This document shows positions 50,077-57,200 of a stretch of 64,000 bases of DNA, piece by piece. The position numbers and the translations under genes are program-made. The notes beneath the pieces are model-generated. The model did no database searches. It had not been told where the DNA came from and saw nothing but the letters and a program-made list of their open reading frames with translations. Positions within the stretch are counted from its first letter, which is position 1; every line of letters begins with the position of its first letter. The DNA is from Cheiracanthium punctorium (lineage: Eukaryota > Arthropoda > Arachnida > Araneae > Cheiracanthiidae): positions 248,001-312,000 of the forward strand of contig JAWZYV010000147.1 in the NCBI GenBank assembly GCA_038373885.1, read 5' to 3'.

Positions 50077-51729
50077 AACTAGGAGAAAGCTAGTTTACAA
50101 CTTAGAACTTTTACAATATTATTTTTTCCCCCTGTTCTCGAAAAAGAATTTTCCTAAAAATCTTTTCATGTGAAACTATCCTGCATTTACATATCTAGTA
50201 GATGAAAATTTTTAAAATCCAACAAACAGTGCAAGGTTAATGGACGATTGCCACAATGTCTGCTTGTTCTATAAACAATGCATGAAGTATCAACCTTTTT
50301 CCAATTGAGTTTAATGTTATTATTCATGATTTCTTCAGTCTTTTAATTCCCCCTCCCCAACTTCCATTTAAAGCTTTTTAAAATTACTGGTTTTCATTAA
50401 TAGCTTCAAAACTCCATGAGTTTTTCCAGCATTAGTTGTAACATCTTAGTTTTTACCTATTAATATGAGGTAGGCAGCCAAAGATATTGTAAATGAAATC
50501 TTATGCAATAGTTTCTAAAATATTTTTGTCAAATATAGCATTTTGTATTATATTTTAACTACAATTGTTGGCTTTCCTGAATGTGTCAGTGTATGTCCAA
50601 ATAAAATGCATTAGTAATTCTACAATAATTGTTAATAATATTCAGAATTGCAAAACAAAATAAGTGCATTTATGTCTTACAAAAAATAACACTTCTTTTT
50701 TTTTTTTTTCTTTGAACAGATTTCCATTTTTAGTATCTTTTTAAAGCACTTATGTTCGAAACTTTAAAAACTTTTGTAATTTCTAATTGAACTTAATATT
50801 TTTAAAGTATGCACTTTTCTCCCCCCTGAAATTTACGATTGCGTTCAGGTTCAGGTTCGTGAAAAATTTCTCCTTTATTGAACATTCCTTGTAAACAGAT
50901 TTTAAAAGAATGATTCATGGGAGAAATAAATAAATTATTATTCTTTGATAAACTTGATTATAAAGAATTAGGAAGTGCATTTAGAGTTTGCTATTATATT
51001 ATCTTTAATTGCACAAATGGCAAAATTTACCATATTTTGAAATATGAGCCTCTGAATTCATCTCTAGTGTGTATGTGTTGCTGTGTGGAAGTATAGTTAA
51101 ATTGTTTTTGCTGTTGTATGCATTTTTAACAAGGAACTTTTGTTTTCTATGAAAAAAAATATATAATATAATGTGGATATAATATGAAATTAATTTCATG
51201 CCCCAAGAGCATTTTTAATCTGTTTACATTTTTAAGTACATAATAAATATAATAAATATTTAGTAAATGAAACAAAGATATTCTGTAAGTATTCAATAAA
51301 TGAAAAATGAGCCTTAACACCTTAGTGAATTACATAATTTGTTCTTGGACTGTGTCGGTCTTACTCATAATAGCTGTTTGAGATGAGTTTGGAGAAAGGA
51401 AAATTACTCTACCCTCACTTCATCTGTAGATTAGTTTGGGGATCTTAAGTACTTTATCATGTGAATTTATTTGTTGATTGTGTGATTTCTCAGCATCTCC
51501 ACTACCCTCTCCTGTTCGTTCTCCAGCCAGAACACCTACTATACAGCAGCCCTGCTGTCAAGCTCTCTATGATTTTGAACCAGAAAATGAGGGAGAACTA
51601 GCCTTCAAAGAAGGTGATATCATTACACTAACTAGTCGTATTGATGACAATTGGTATGAAGGAACCGTCAATAACCGTTCTGGTCTTTTCCCTGTCAACT
51701 ATGTGCAAGTGCTGGTGCCAATACCATAA
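18948..51729 (+). CDS. EndoA: Endophilin A, spliced coding region (N-BAR plus SH3)
   Basis: Endophilin A binds and bends membranes through its N-BAR domain and recruits dynamin and synaptojanin through its SH3 domain during synaptic vesicle endocytosis. Exons: 18948-18992, 23238-23306, 25653-25725, 25928-26062, 28408-28541, 29878-29944, optional microexons, 42900-43000, 43207-43310, 45800-45909, 48676-48810, 51494-51729. All have AG/GT borders and matching phases. With one 15-nt microexon and exon 11 the protein is 407 residues; without both it is 357, close to the usual family length of about 350-370. The N-terminus [15 protein letters not shown] forms the amphipathic helix H0. Residues ~20-250 are the BAR core ([49 protein letters not shown]). 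An SP-rich linker follows, then a C-terminal SH3 with ALYDF, DNWYEG and GLFPVNYV. Identification comes from recognising these motifs; no search was run. Closest resemblance is to arthropod EndoA. Confidence 0.96.
19057..19390. repeat. Dispersed AT-rich repeat, copy 1
   Basis: It shares GATCCAGGAATTTT, TTTTCATACCAATTTTT and a CTTCAATATTGTCTGCATCA-like segment with 24205-24580, in the same order. Unclassified, intronic. Confidence 0.45.
19794..20640 (-). pseudogene. Degenerate mariner-family transposase
   Basis: Read on the minus strand in order: [20 protein letters not shown] (helix-turn-helix), [20 protein letters not shown] (first catalytic Asp), [72 protein letters not shown] (third Asp) and RGDYFEYF before a stop. 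At least two stops or frameshifts break it, so it is dead. It lies antisense within endophilin intron 1. Confidence 0.85.
20770..21264. mobile_element. MITE with AGGTGTACCGGA ends
   Basis: The ends AGGTGTACCGGATAGTAATG and CAATACTTTCCGGTACACCT are inverted over about 20 bp. The ends resemble mariner-type termini. An internal stretch around 21050 is also found, diverged, at 42375-42460. Confidence 0.7.
22511..22780. repeat. Tandem duplication of a 135-bp unit
   Basis: Two head-to-tail copies (22511-22645, 22646-22780) differ at very few positions. The unit includes the left end of the pogo-like MITE, so that end is now present twice. Confidence 0.9.
22571..23180. mobile_element. Pogo/Tigger-like MITE with duplicated left end
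   Basis: The left end CAGTATAAAACCTATTATCC and right end GGATAAGAGATTCCATACTG are inverted, with TA on both sides. The repeated GGATAACTG motif at both ends is typical of this group. It has no transposase. Confidence 0.7.
23238..23306 (+). CDS. EndoA: Endophilin A exon 2
   Basis: The acceptor is CCTATTTCAG and the donor GTAAGT. The exon is 69 nt, phase 0 at both ends, and encodes 23 residues including [14 protein letters not shown] and EYTEMER. This is the start of BAR helix 1; the SEKxGGAEGTK motif is diagnostic of endophilin A. Confidence 0.95.
23327..23502. mobile_element. hAT-type MITE, CAGGTATGGGCAACC family, copy 1
   Basis: The ends CAGGTATGGGCAACC and GGTTGCCCATATATG are inverted. 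Flanks ATTTAAAA (23319) and ATTTAAAG (23503) match at 7 of 8. The same family recurs at 54051-54259. Confidence 0.75.
23511..23974. mobile_element. hAT-type MITE, CATAGGTTCCCAAC family
   Basis: The ends CATAGGTTCCCAAC and GTTGGGAACCTATG are perfect inverted copies. The 8-bp flank ATTTAAAG is identical on both sides (23503-23510, 23975-23982). It inserted at the duplication of the preceding MITE. Confidence 0.85.
24205..24580. repeat. Dispersed AT-rich repeat, copy 2
   Basis: Counterpart of 19057-19390, with GATCCAGGAATATG near its start and TTTTATCTGCATCAACC near its end. It contains three spaced copies of a GGGCTGTTTTAATCGA-like motif. Confidence 0.45.
25009..25145. mobile_element. MITE fragment, GTAGCCA / CATGAGGAATTTTTTG family
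   Basis: It shares CAGCGTAGCCA, CCATGAGGAATTTGTTGC and CATATATGTGAGTTGCAGTAG-like blocks with 41281-41438 and 45009-45205. The right end is unclear. Confidence 0.55.
25653..25725 (+). CDS. EndoA: Endophilin A exon 3
   Basis: The acceptor is TTGTTTTGCAG; the donor is G|GTATT. It starts in phase 0 and ends in phase 1. It encodes [20 protein letters not shown] followed by QPNP, the conserved helix-1 segment ending in the family motif EYLQPNP. Confidence 0.95.
25928..26062 (+). CDS. EndoA: Endophilin A exon 4 (BAR helix 1 insert)
   Basis: The acceptor is TGATTTTTTAG and the donor GTAAAA. It is 135 nt, phase 1 at both ends. It completes the split Ala codon after QPNP and encodes [20 protein letters not shown], then [20 protein letters not shown]. 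It covers the helix-1 appendage insert and the conserved YPQPEG and FGKELGE stretch. Confidence 0.95.
26777..26923. mobile_element. Pogo-like element remnant
   Basis: The right end TTAAATCGCGAGTCGACTG followed by TA matches pogo/Tigger termini. A decayed left end, CCCGATTTAACGTCC, lies about 130 bp upstream. Internal CGAGGTCCTGTGAAGG fits the usual subterminal sequence. Confidence 0.5.
28408..28541 (+). CDS. EndoA: Endophilin A exon 5 (BAR helix 2)
   Basis: The acceptor is TGCATTTGAAG with a weak pyrimidine tract; the donor is GTAATG. It starts in phase 1 and ends in phase 0. It encodes [20 protein letters not shown] and continues to [19 protein letters not shown], the most conserved part of the BAR domain. 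Confidence 0.95.
28665..28673 (+). CDS. EndoA: Candidate 9-nt microexon (IRE) in BAR helix 2
   Basis: The sequence ATCCGAGAA is framed by a perfect TACTAAC branch point, a short pyrimidine stretch, TGCATTACAG and a consensus GTGAGT donor. The neighbouring exons meet in phase 0, so its inclusion adds Ile-Arg-Glu between KDVM and HHRKK without a frame change. It lies only 123 bp after exon 5. The UGC just upstream of the acceptor resembles sites used by the SRRM4 class of neuronal microexons. Without transcripts this remains a prediction. Confidence 0.5.
29752..29807. repeat. Perfect 16-bp hairpin with duplicated loop
   Basis: The arms 29770-29785 and 29792-29807 are perfectly complementary around TGTAAA. 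The block AAAATGTGTAAACATTTTA also occurs just upstream at 29752. It lies 70 bp before exon 6. Confidence 0.75.
29878..29944 (+). CDS. EndoA: Endophilin A exon 6 (end of BAR helix 2)
   Basis: The acceptor is CATTGTTAG and the donor GTAATA. It encodes [20 protein letters not shown] then AK and one base (A) of the next codon. [12 protein letters not shown] is nearly invariant in invertebrate endophilin A. Because it ends in phase 1, the next residue is Arg if spliced straight to exon 8 and Ser if a microexon is used. Confidence 0.95.
30509..31752. mobile_element. 1.24-kb TIR element carrying a tRNA-like gene
   Basis: The ends CAGGGTGGCCAC and GTGGCCACCCTG are perfect 12-bp inverted repeats, flanked by identical 6-bp duplications AATATA (30503-30508, 31753-31758). 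Both ends contain direct subterminal TGTCCTTGAATTT repeats. A triplicated AAGTCATGTCCA motif lies at ~30955-31010. There is no transposase. Duplication length suggests a hAT-like element, but that is tentative. Confidence 0.85.
31427..31497 (+). tRNA. tRNA-like gene, anticodon GTT (Asn by anticodon)
   Basis: It folds as a cloverleaf: acceptor CCCAGAG/CTCTGGA with a first-pair mismatch, D stem GCTC/GAGC, anticodon loop ATGTTAA with GTT at 31459-31461, and T arm CTGGG-TTCGATC-CCCAG. Box A TAGCTCAGTGG and box B GGTTCGATCC are intact, and TTTTT follows at 31498. The body resembles an alanine-type tRNA more than a normal Asn tRNA, and the anticodon stem has a mismatch. It is either a tRNA pseudogene or a SINE head. 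Confidence 0.5.
33010..33024 (+). CDS. EndoA: Candidate 15-nt microexon 7a (S-HEHP-G)
   Basis: The 15-nt segment GTCATGAACATCCAG follows CTATGTAAG and precedes a consensus GTAAGA donor. It is phase 1-1, so it adds five residues (S-HEHP-G across the junctions) after KKRKQAK. A ~115-bp block around it recurs at 33.8 kb with both splice signals preserved. The insertion point corresponds to the loop between BAR helices 2 and 3. Confidence 0.68.
33841..33855 (+). CDS. EndoA: Candidate 15-nt microexon 7b (S-HETA-G)
   Basis: The second copy, GTCATGAAACTGCAG, has the same TATGTAAG acceptor border and a GTAAGA donor. It would insert S-HETA-G. Length, phase, first eight bases and the last three bases equal those of copy 7a; the differences fall in the middle. 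Use of either, both or neither keeps the frame. Confidence 0.68.
35108..35503. mobile_element. hAT-type MITE
   Basis: The ends CATCGGCGCACTCATGG and CCTGGGTGTGCCACTG are imperfect inverted copies. Flanks TAAATACA and TAAATACG match at 7 of 8. It is non-coding, with C runs at both ends. Confidence 0.7.
38311..40817 (-). mobile_element. Near-complete Tigger/pogo transposon
   Basis: The ends CAGTGAAATCTCTCTATAAC and (reverse complement) CAGTGGAATCTCTACAATGA are inverted, with TA duplications at 38309 and 40818. The 2.5-kb element carries a minus-strand transposase remnant. It sits in the intron between microexon 7b and exon 8. Confidence 0.88.
38753..40258 (-). pseudogene. Tigger/pogo (DDE_1) transposase pseudogene
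   Basis: Minus-strand order: [18 protein letters not shown] (CENP-B-like helix-turn-helix start), [25 protein letters not shown] with the first catalytic Asp, [37 protein letters not shown] with the second Asp, [13 protein letters not shown], and [20 protein letters not shown]. Several frameshifts and stops separate these blocks, so no active protein is made. Domain order is complete. Confidence 0.88.
41129..41971. mobile_element. TIR element hosting a nested MITE
   Basis: The ends CATACCTGCCAAC and GTTGGCAAGTATG are inverted with one mismatch. The 6-bp flank CTACAG is identical on both sides. It is interrupted by a younger MITE at 41281-41438. Confidence 0.75.
41281..41438. mobile_element. 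Nested hAT-type MITE, perfect duplication
   Basis: Flanked by CTGTCCAG on both sides (41273-41280, 41439-41446). It shares CATAAGGAATTTTTTGCC and CTTCACTCCCTTATCACAC with 45009-45205. Its left end seems shortened. Confidence 0.8.
42900..43000 (+). CDS. EndoA: Endophilin A exon 8 (start of BAR helix 3)
   Basis: The acceptor is TTTTCTCTTAAAG and the donor GTATGT. It starts in phase 1 and ends in phase 0. It encodes [20 protein letters not shown] and then [13 protein letters not shown]. The [10 protein letters not shown] motif is typical of arthropod EndoA. The upstream intron is about 13 kb from exon 6 and holds the Tigger element. Confidence 0.95.
43207..43310 (+). CDS. EndoA: Endophilin A exon 9 (BAR helix 3)
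   Basis: The acceptor is CTGTTATAG and the donor GTAAGT. It starts in phase 0 and ends in phase 2. It encodes [20 protein letters not shown] then [14 protein letters not shown]. This is the last BAR helix, matching the LAEALYDFHSQCA-type segment of fly EndoA. Confidence 0.95.
43841..43935. repeat. Intronic repeat, copy 1
   Basis: It shares AGTATCAGCT, AATGAAAGAGCTGGCTTTT and GTACATTT blocks, in order, with 45969-46045. Unclassified. Confidence 0.45.
45009..45205. mobile_element. MITE, CAGTGGCATAGCC family
   Basis: The ends CAGTGGCATAGCC and TTGCTACGCCACTG are inverted. It contains a C run and a (CA)n tract at 45140-45180. The flanking duplication is imperfect. Confidence 0.7.
45800..45909 (+). 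CDS. EndoA: Endophilin A exon 10 (start of linker), short form
   Basis: The acceptor is TTGATATAATAG; the short-form donor is GTAATA at 45910. It starts in phase 2 and ends in phase 1. It encodes [20 protein letters not shown] and on to MVEYG. RPRxxYQPK is the conserved end of the BAR domain; the acidic LHDDISP stretch begins the variable linker. Confidence 0.93.
45910..45948 (+). CDS. EndoA: Alternative 3' extension of exon 10 (+13 residues)
   Basis: The open frame continues for exactly 39 nt past the first donor to a second donor, G|GTAAAT at 45949. It encodes [13 protein letters not shown] and again ends in phase 1. A stop codon follows immediately (AAATAG), so the second donor sits just before the frame closes. 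Both donors are of moderate strength, and alternative donor choice is an inference. Confidence 0.5.
45969..46045. repeat. Intronic repeat, copy 2
   Basis: Counterpart of 43841-43935, lying just downstream of exon 10. An A run is expanded in this copy. Confidence 0.45.
46256..46276 (+). CDS. EndoA: Candidate 21-nt cassette exon in the linker
   Basis: The acceptor is ATTTTGTCCTTTTAG and the donor GTAATA, identical to the exon 10 short donor. The 21 nt are phase 1-1 and would encode V-PDKFV-T. There is no stop in frame. The support is only splice-site quality, length and phase; a chance match is possible. Confidence 0.3.
46836..46871 (+). CDS. EndoA: Candidate 36-nt cassette exon in the linker
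   Basis: The acceptor is CATGCATATTTGCAG and the donor GTAAGG. The 36 nt are phase 1-1 and encode [12 protein letters not shown], compatible with exon 10 (both forms) upstream and exons 11 or 12 downstream. An acidic, hydrophobic insert of this kind would change linker character. It is the strongest of the unconfirmed linker cassettes. Confidence 0.45.
48676..48810 (+). CDS. EndoA: Endophilin A exon 11, SP-rich linker cassette
   Basis: The acceptor is TTATATCTGCAG; the donor GTACTA is weak, which fits an optional exon. It is 135 nt, phase 1-1, giving 45 residues: [17 protein letters not shown], a Gly-rich GGLTAGGQG core, then [13 protein letters not shown] content is higher than in the flanking intron, consistent with coding selection. 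SP and RSP sites suggest proline-directed phosphorylation, by family analogy only. Confidence 0.75.
49585..49910. repeat. TTTGGCGAAATTTGGC-family repeat
   Basis: It carries AATTTGGCGAAATTTGGC and nearby CCAAAAACATAAGTCTC, matching sequence at 1541-1625 (GGCGCCAAAAAATAAGTCCTC) and at 63590-63980. These are three scattered copies of one unclassified repeat. Confidence 0.5.
50036..50075. repeat. Poly-T tract of about 40 nt
   Basis: A continuous T run in the intron between exons 11 and 12, the longest homopolymer in the window. Confidence 0.9.
51494..51729 (+). CDS. EndoA: Endophilin A last coding exon (linker end and SH3)
   Basis: The acceptor is TGATTTCTCAG, phase 1. It encodes [20 protein letters not shown] followed by the SH3 domain: [18 protein letters not shown], the RT loop acidic residues, DDNWYEG with the ligand-binding Trp, and [10 protein letters not shown] with the binding-pocket Pro and Tyr. 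It ends VPIP and the stop TAA at 51727-51729. This domain binds proline-rich partners such as dynamin and synaptojanin. Confidence 0.97.
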
Positions 51730-53079
51730 AATACTGGTAATTTTTTTTTTCCTTTTCATATTTTAATTTAGGCTGCTAATGAGTTTAATTAGAAAAATTG
51801 TAAGTGTTGCCATCGCGATAGATAGTATAAATATGTTGTAGTTTTTGACAGTTTACTAGCTATCAGCTATTAACAACTGATTAAGAGTTATTTATAATAT
51901 AACTTATGCTTCACCATTTATACTATTATTATTTGTTCACATCCTATTTAGCATATTTAGGGAAAATTATTGATCTGCAGATGTTTGGGTCAATTCATGA
52001 AAAGAATTGAGCACTTTTTCCACTGCTCATTTGCCAATTTCCGCTGTTATCCCCATCATAAATCTGCTGACTGATCAACATCATCATAGATGATCAGTCA
52101 GAAGCTTCCTTTTGAGAGTAAGATCAGGATGACCTCAAACCGAGAATTACTAGAGAATAAAACCAAGAATTGAGCAGATGACATTTTAAATTATAATGTA
52201 AAAGAGTATAGTATAAAGTAAATAAATAGAATATAGTAAAAGTATTAAAAAAAATTAGTTGTTCTCAACATAAGCCTTTACCAGTAGTTTATTTTATTAT
52301 AAAATAATTATTAATAATTTTTTCGTCATTTTGAAATTTAGTAATGTTTTTAAATTGTATTAATTTAACTATTTTTAATTTTGTCCTCTACAACAAAAAT
52401 AGTTTGATTTCCAAATCCAGTACATTTGAATCCTAATTTAATTAATTGCTGGGCTATTTCAATTCTTCATTTCTAGTTGAAGGAATGATAGTTACTTTCT
52501 AGTGAAAAATTGACTCAAAGTAATATAAATAATCAGAGAATTTGCAAATGACTATTCTGAAAATCTTGTGATACTTAGGTTCTATCTCTGTTACAGCCAA
52601 ATTTCTTATCTTACCGAGCACTGTGTATGAAACAGTTATGAATTACTGCCCAATCAACTTCAGTTTATTAACTTTTCAAATCTGGCACATTGATTTTTCT
52701 CTTTGTTTTGTAGTACAACTGTTGTACCACCTGGTCTTAAAAGGTTAAGGCAGGCTCTTTTTTGAACTGAATTGTTTTAATCCAGATGTAATCACTGGAA
52801 TGCACTGTATTTTCTTGCCCACACTGGTCTTCCTTTGTTGTACATCTTTGTTTAATACACAATTAACTTTAACAAAAAATATTTCTATTTAATAAAAAAA
52901 TCAAATGGGTTTTTGATTCTACTGTATTAAAACTAATTTTTGATTTTCAAACTACTTTGTCCTCAGCATTTAATTCTAAATGTGAATTTATTTCCAGCCA
53001 GTGATAAAATGAGTATTGTATGAAGAGGGATTAAACTTTAATAGAAAATGAATGATACTGCTTTTCACTTTTGTTTCTA
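51730..53079 (+). other. Start of endophilin 3' UTR, no coding content
   Basis: AT-rich sequence follows the stop codon with several AATAAA-like hexamers (for example near 52160, 52220 and 52890). I cannot choose the true cleavage site. Animal endophilin transcripts can have long 3' UTRs, so the UTR may run well past this point. Confidence 0.4.
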
Positions 53080-53595
53080 CAATAAAATCTCGCTAATTCA
53101 AAGTGGCTGGAACTGGGCTTGCCTTGAACTGTCGAAAACTCGAATTATCAAAATCATAAAATTTAATAAACAAATAAATGGTAATAAAGCAATTTTTTTG
53201 TAATTTGGGTGCATATTTAAATGAAAAATATACTTCCATATTATTTCATTACTGATGATTAGAACAGGTCAATTGTATCGAAAAATAATAGCCCTCTCTT
53301 TTTTTCTTGTATAAACACCTTGACCCGTTACCATGCAACAATATCTCACCACTGTCAAAGCAACGTGTCAACACTGCACAGAAATGTCTGTGAGGGCATC
53401 TATAGGAAGAATATGCCCATTTTCTTTGGGAGGGGGATTTTTGATATAGCTTTCCATGTGTTCCTGTCATTTGAATTTTCTAATGTAAAACAGTTCTTTC
53501 ATGTGTTTTGCATGTGTTGGTCATTATTTGGAAGCTAAACTGATTTTTTCACTAACTTGGATTCGTGGGGAACTCGGGCATTCGAGACTCTACTG
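53080..53595. mobile_element. Pogo-like MITE
   Basis: The ends CAATAAAATCTCGCTAATTC and GGCATTCGAGACTCTACTG are inverted, with TA on both sides. The GAACTCGGGCATTCGAGA terminus is typical of pogo-like elements. It has no transposase. Confidence 0.65.
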
Positions 53596-53723
53596 TATAT
53601 AAAAAGCAACAAAAGTGAACGAGTACCAGTCTCCATCTGATTGCTACTTTTTCTATTCTTAAAAATCTGTAAAACCATTTTCATTGTTAAAAGGTTAAAA
53701 TGTAATACGGAGGTATTCCCATA

Positions 53724-53789
53724 GTTAACTTAATAAAATTACTACCGCTATCTTCCGGAGGATAGCAGTAGTAATTTTATTAAGTTAAC
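53724..53789. repeat. 66-bp near-perfect palindrome
   Basis: Arms of 29 bp (53724-53752, 53761-53789) are complementary with one mismatch around an 8-bp centre, TTCCGGAG. It lies in the 3' flank or UTR of endophilin. Confidence 0.9.
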
Positions 53790-54050
53790 ATTTTCATTGA
53801 ATTTAGTAGTTTCTTTTTATCTAAATTACATTTTGTCCTCTTTATCTCACAAACCTCATATCTCAAAATTTCTGAAATTCCATACATTTACAATCTGAAT
53901 TCAACATACTTCCCCTGTTTATTGTTTATCTTGGGGGGGGGGAATTCCTTCAAAACCTGAATACAGTAAGAACCCCTTACAACATGGTTGACACTTTCCA
54001 TGTTATGTGAATCATTCTTCTAGGAGTCACTTGGATTATGCAGACTAGAA

Positions 54051-54259
54051 CGCATATGGGCAACCGCGGGCCGGATGTGGCTGCCATGAGTTTTGATCCG
54101 ACCCGCAGAACATATCAAAACCCTGTATAAAACCCATATGAACCATTGAAAATCCCAATTATACAGCCCGCGACTCCGCTAATATCCTGAAGTTTGGCCC
54201 GCAACTTTGCTAACATCCTGAAGTTTGGCCCGCAATTTTACAAAGGTTGCCCATACCTG
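54051..54259. mobile_element. hAT-type MITE, CAGGTATGGGCAACC family, copy 2
   Basis: The right end GGTTGCCCATACCTG is intact; the left end CGCATATGGGCAACC is slightly decayed. Internal GGCCCGCAA blocks are duplicated. It is the same family as 23327-23502, in the opposite sense. Confidence 0.7.
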
Positions 54260-57200
54260 CTCTAGAACATCACCAGCGGTGTTAGCAAGCAATAAAACCC
54301 ATTCAAAATATAAAATACCCTCAGTCTTCAGTTAAATAAACTGAAAAATAATCATGTTTTAGTTCCCATTTTCTCTGCTTACATTTTTAAAATAGGTATA
54401 GCTTTGACTAGCTCAGATAATGTAGCCATTATATGTGCTTGTTTAATAAAAATGAATTTCTTGCCCATCATGAGTTCAAAAATTTTATTCTATTGAAAAA
54501 TATATTTTTATTTATTTAGGTCTTTTCAAGTGGCAACTGTCAGAGAAAGATGCCAACGGAACAGTTTTGAGATATTATGTTTATATTTTCAACAGCCTTG
54601 CCAAAGATATTAACTACAATTTTTGTATTTAGTGACTGTGCTACTGAAAGTTCAGCAAGAATTCGGCATACAAATAAATATTAAAAAAAGAAATTAACTT
54701 TTAGAAACTAAAGAAAAGTTAGAAATGCAGAATTTACTAAAAAAGAAAAGATTCACCATTAGCAGTTTTTATTCTCATTCATTTGTAATTATAAAATGTA
54801 CATTCTTTTTTATGTGTGTGTATTATATGTTCAACTATGAAAGTTCCTCAGTATTGTTTTGTGCGCTGTTGCACTTTGCGTTTTTATTTCATGGCCAGTT
54901 TCATTATTGTTGAGATTACTTTCTCCGACCGATCAAAAGCTCAAGTATTGTTTTGTTATTGATCAAAAGATGTGTTTCTCAATGAAAACAATGTTTTAGT
55001 GCATTTGTTTTTCTCATTAAGTGAATATTTACTTTGCATCAAATGACTATTGTTAAGTTTTTCTTTTAGATTGATACCTCCCTTTACTGTTATTTTTTTA
55101 TAGTTATCAGAATAGTTTGATGCACTATCTTTCATCATATTTAGTTGTCGAATAATCAAATTTATTCTGAATTTTTTTTTTTTTTTTTTTGTATGAATAT
55201 TTAGATATTTCAGAATTGCATAAAATAAAGATAAAATTATAATTCTATATTTTTGAAAATAAAATAAAAAGCGTAGTTCCATTTTTTGTAATATTTTTAT
55301 AGACAAAACATGAAAATTATTATAAGAAATTATGACTTGTTAATGTTTGAAAATTTTGGAGATTTAAAATATTATATAATTAGCAATTTTTATTTGAGAT
55401 ACAAAGCATTAAAAGTGTTTTAATGTATCCTGTTATGTATTCATGCAGGCAGATTGAAATAAATTATCATAGAAAAGTTTTCATTCATATAGTATAATGA
55501 TGTACGATAGGTGATCCTTGAGGAATTTATCCATAAAAAGAAAATTGTGCAATGAATTTTTAGGTAATTTACATATTCTACAAGTTATTTTTTTTAATAG
55601 AGTAAAATATTTTCTGAGTGCTTATTTTAAACTACATTATGCACTTTTGCTAAACAAATTCGTTTAAGTTTATTTTTTATCTTTAAGTTAAAGAATGGGA
55701 AAATAAATATACACCTAAAATTACTATTTAAAATACTTTTACTATTTAAATTATTTTTTACATATTACCTTACTGTTTTATCTAGTGACCTTTTTTCCTA
55801 TTGACCACACATTATCCTTCACTTCACATAATCACTTGCTACCTTATTGACTTTCCACTGTTTATTTACACTGGATGATTATATAAGTATACATATGTAT
55901 AAGTGCTACTGGTGAGAGTAGTGTTTAAATTTTTTTATTTGTATCAACATGTATAGCTCTTGATATACTCACTATAAAAATGTAATGCTTGTACTTGGTG
56001 TCATAACTTAAATACGGATGTTTCACATTTTTTTTTTGTGAAGTTCTATAGTCTTATGCATATTTTATGCCTAAAAAAAGTATGAATTGGGAGAGGGGGG
56101 GGGGTCATTTTTCTACATGATAACTTCCTTTGCTCATTAATATTTATGCACAATATTTGTTCTTGAGAGCTTAATCTGTTTAATTTAAACATTCATTTTC
56201 ATTGGGCAATGAGCTTATGATTCAGATAATTTTATTTATCTTTTTTTCTTTCTCTCTCTTCTACATGGTTCCCATTAATTTTGTTGTGATGTTACTTGAA
56301 TTTTTCATTAATATTGGCATCGCAGAATTTGTATATATATGTGTACAAATATATCCAATATGCAAGTATTGAGAGTCCCAAGAATTGAAACATGTTGCTG
56401 TCTAATTTTTTTAATTCCCATTCATCTGAAAGCTTTTAAAAAGAGTGTTTATTACAGGGTTCCTACAGACCTATAAAGATATTGATTATGTACAAATTTC
56501 CTGTGATTCATTCTATACACTGTTTCAGTAAAATTGAAGAAAAGAAGAGCATTTACTAACTACATTGCATTTGTAACTACACTGACAACACTTAAGAAAA
56601 TTGGTCAGTCTGGTAGTTTTAAATATTCATTACCAATATCTAAGGAAAAAATTATTAAAGAGTTGCTGCTTTTAATAACTTAATTTAAAATATTAGCATA
56701 ATTTGTTTTAATCCTGAGAGAATTCTGTTGGTAATTATGAATTAGTTAAAAAGTTTTTGTTAAATCTTATTTAGGATTATGTTAGCCCTTTTTTTTTTTT
56801 TACGTACTATTATTAATCAGCCCATTAGCAACTGTTTAGTGTACTCATTCGTTATTCTGCTACTGTTTTGAAAGATTATTATGCAAGTCTGCTGATCAAT
56901 TTTCAAAACAATTGTAATTAGAAATATTATTTTTATCTTTGAAATTAAAAAAGAAATAACATTGATTTGAAAGGTCTGTTCATTAATAGCAAATTGCAAA
57001 CACTGACAAAAAGTGTGCTAAATAATTATGCAATGTTGGTTAAGAAATTAAAAATTCATATGTAGGAACCTTGTGTTGTATTTCAATCTCATTAAATTCG
57101 TAAAATATGAAGAAGTCCTTGAATGTGGACTCTTAATTATAATAATGTTATTACAAATATCAATTAAACTGATTCAAAATAATTATTTGGAATAAATATC

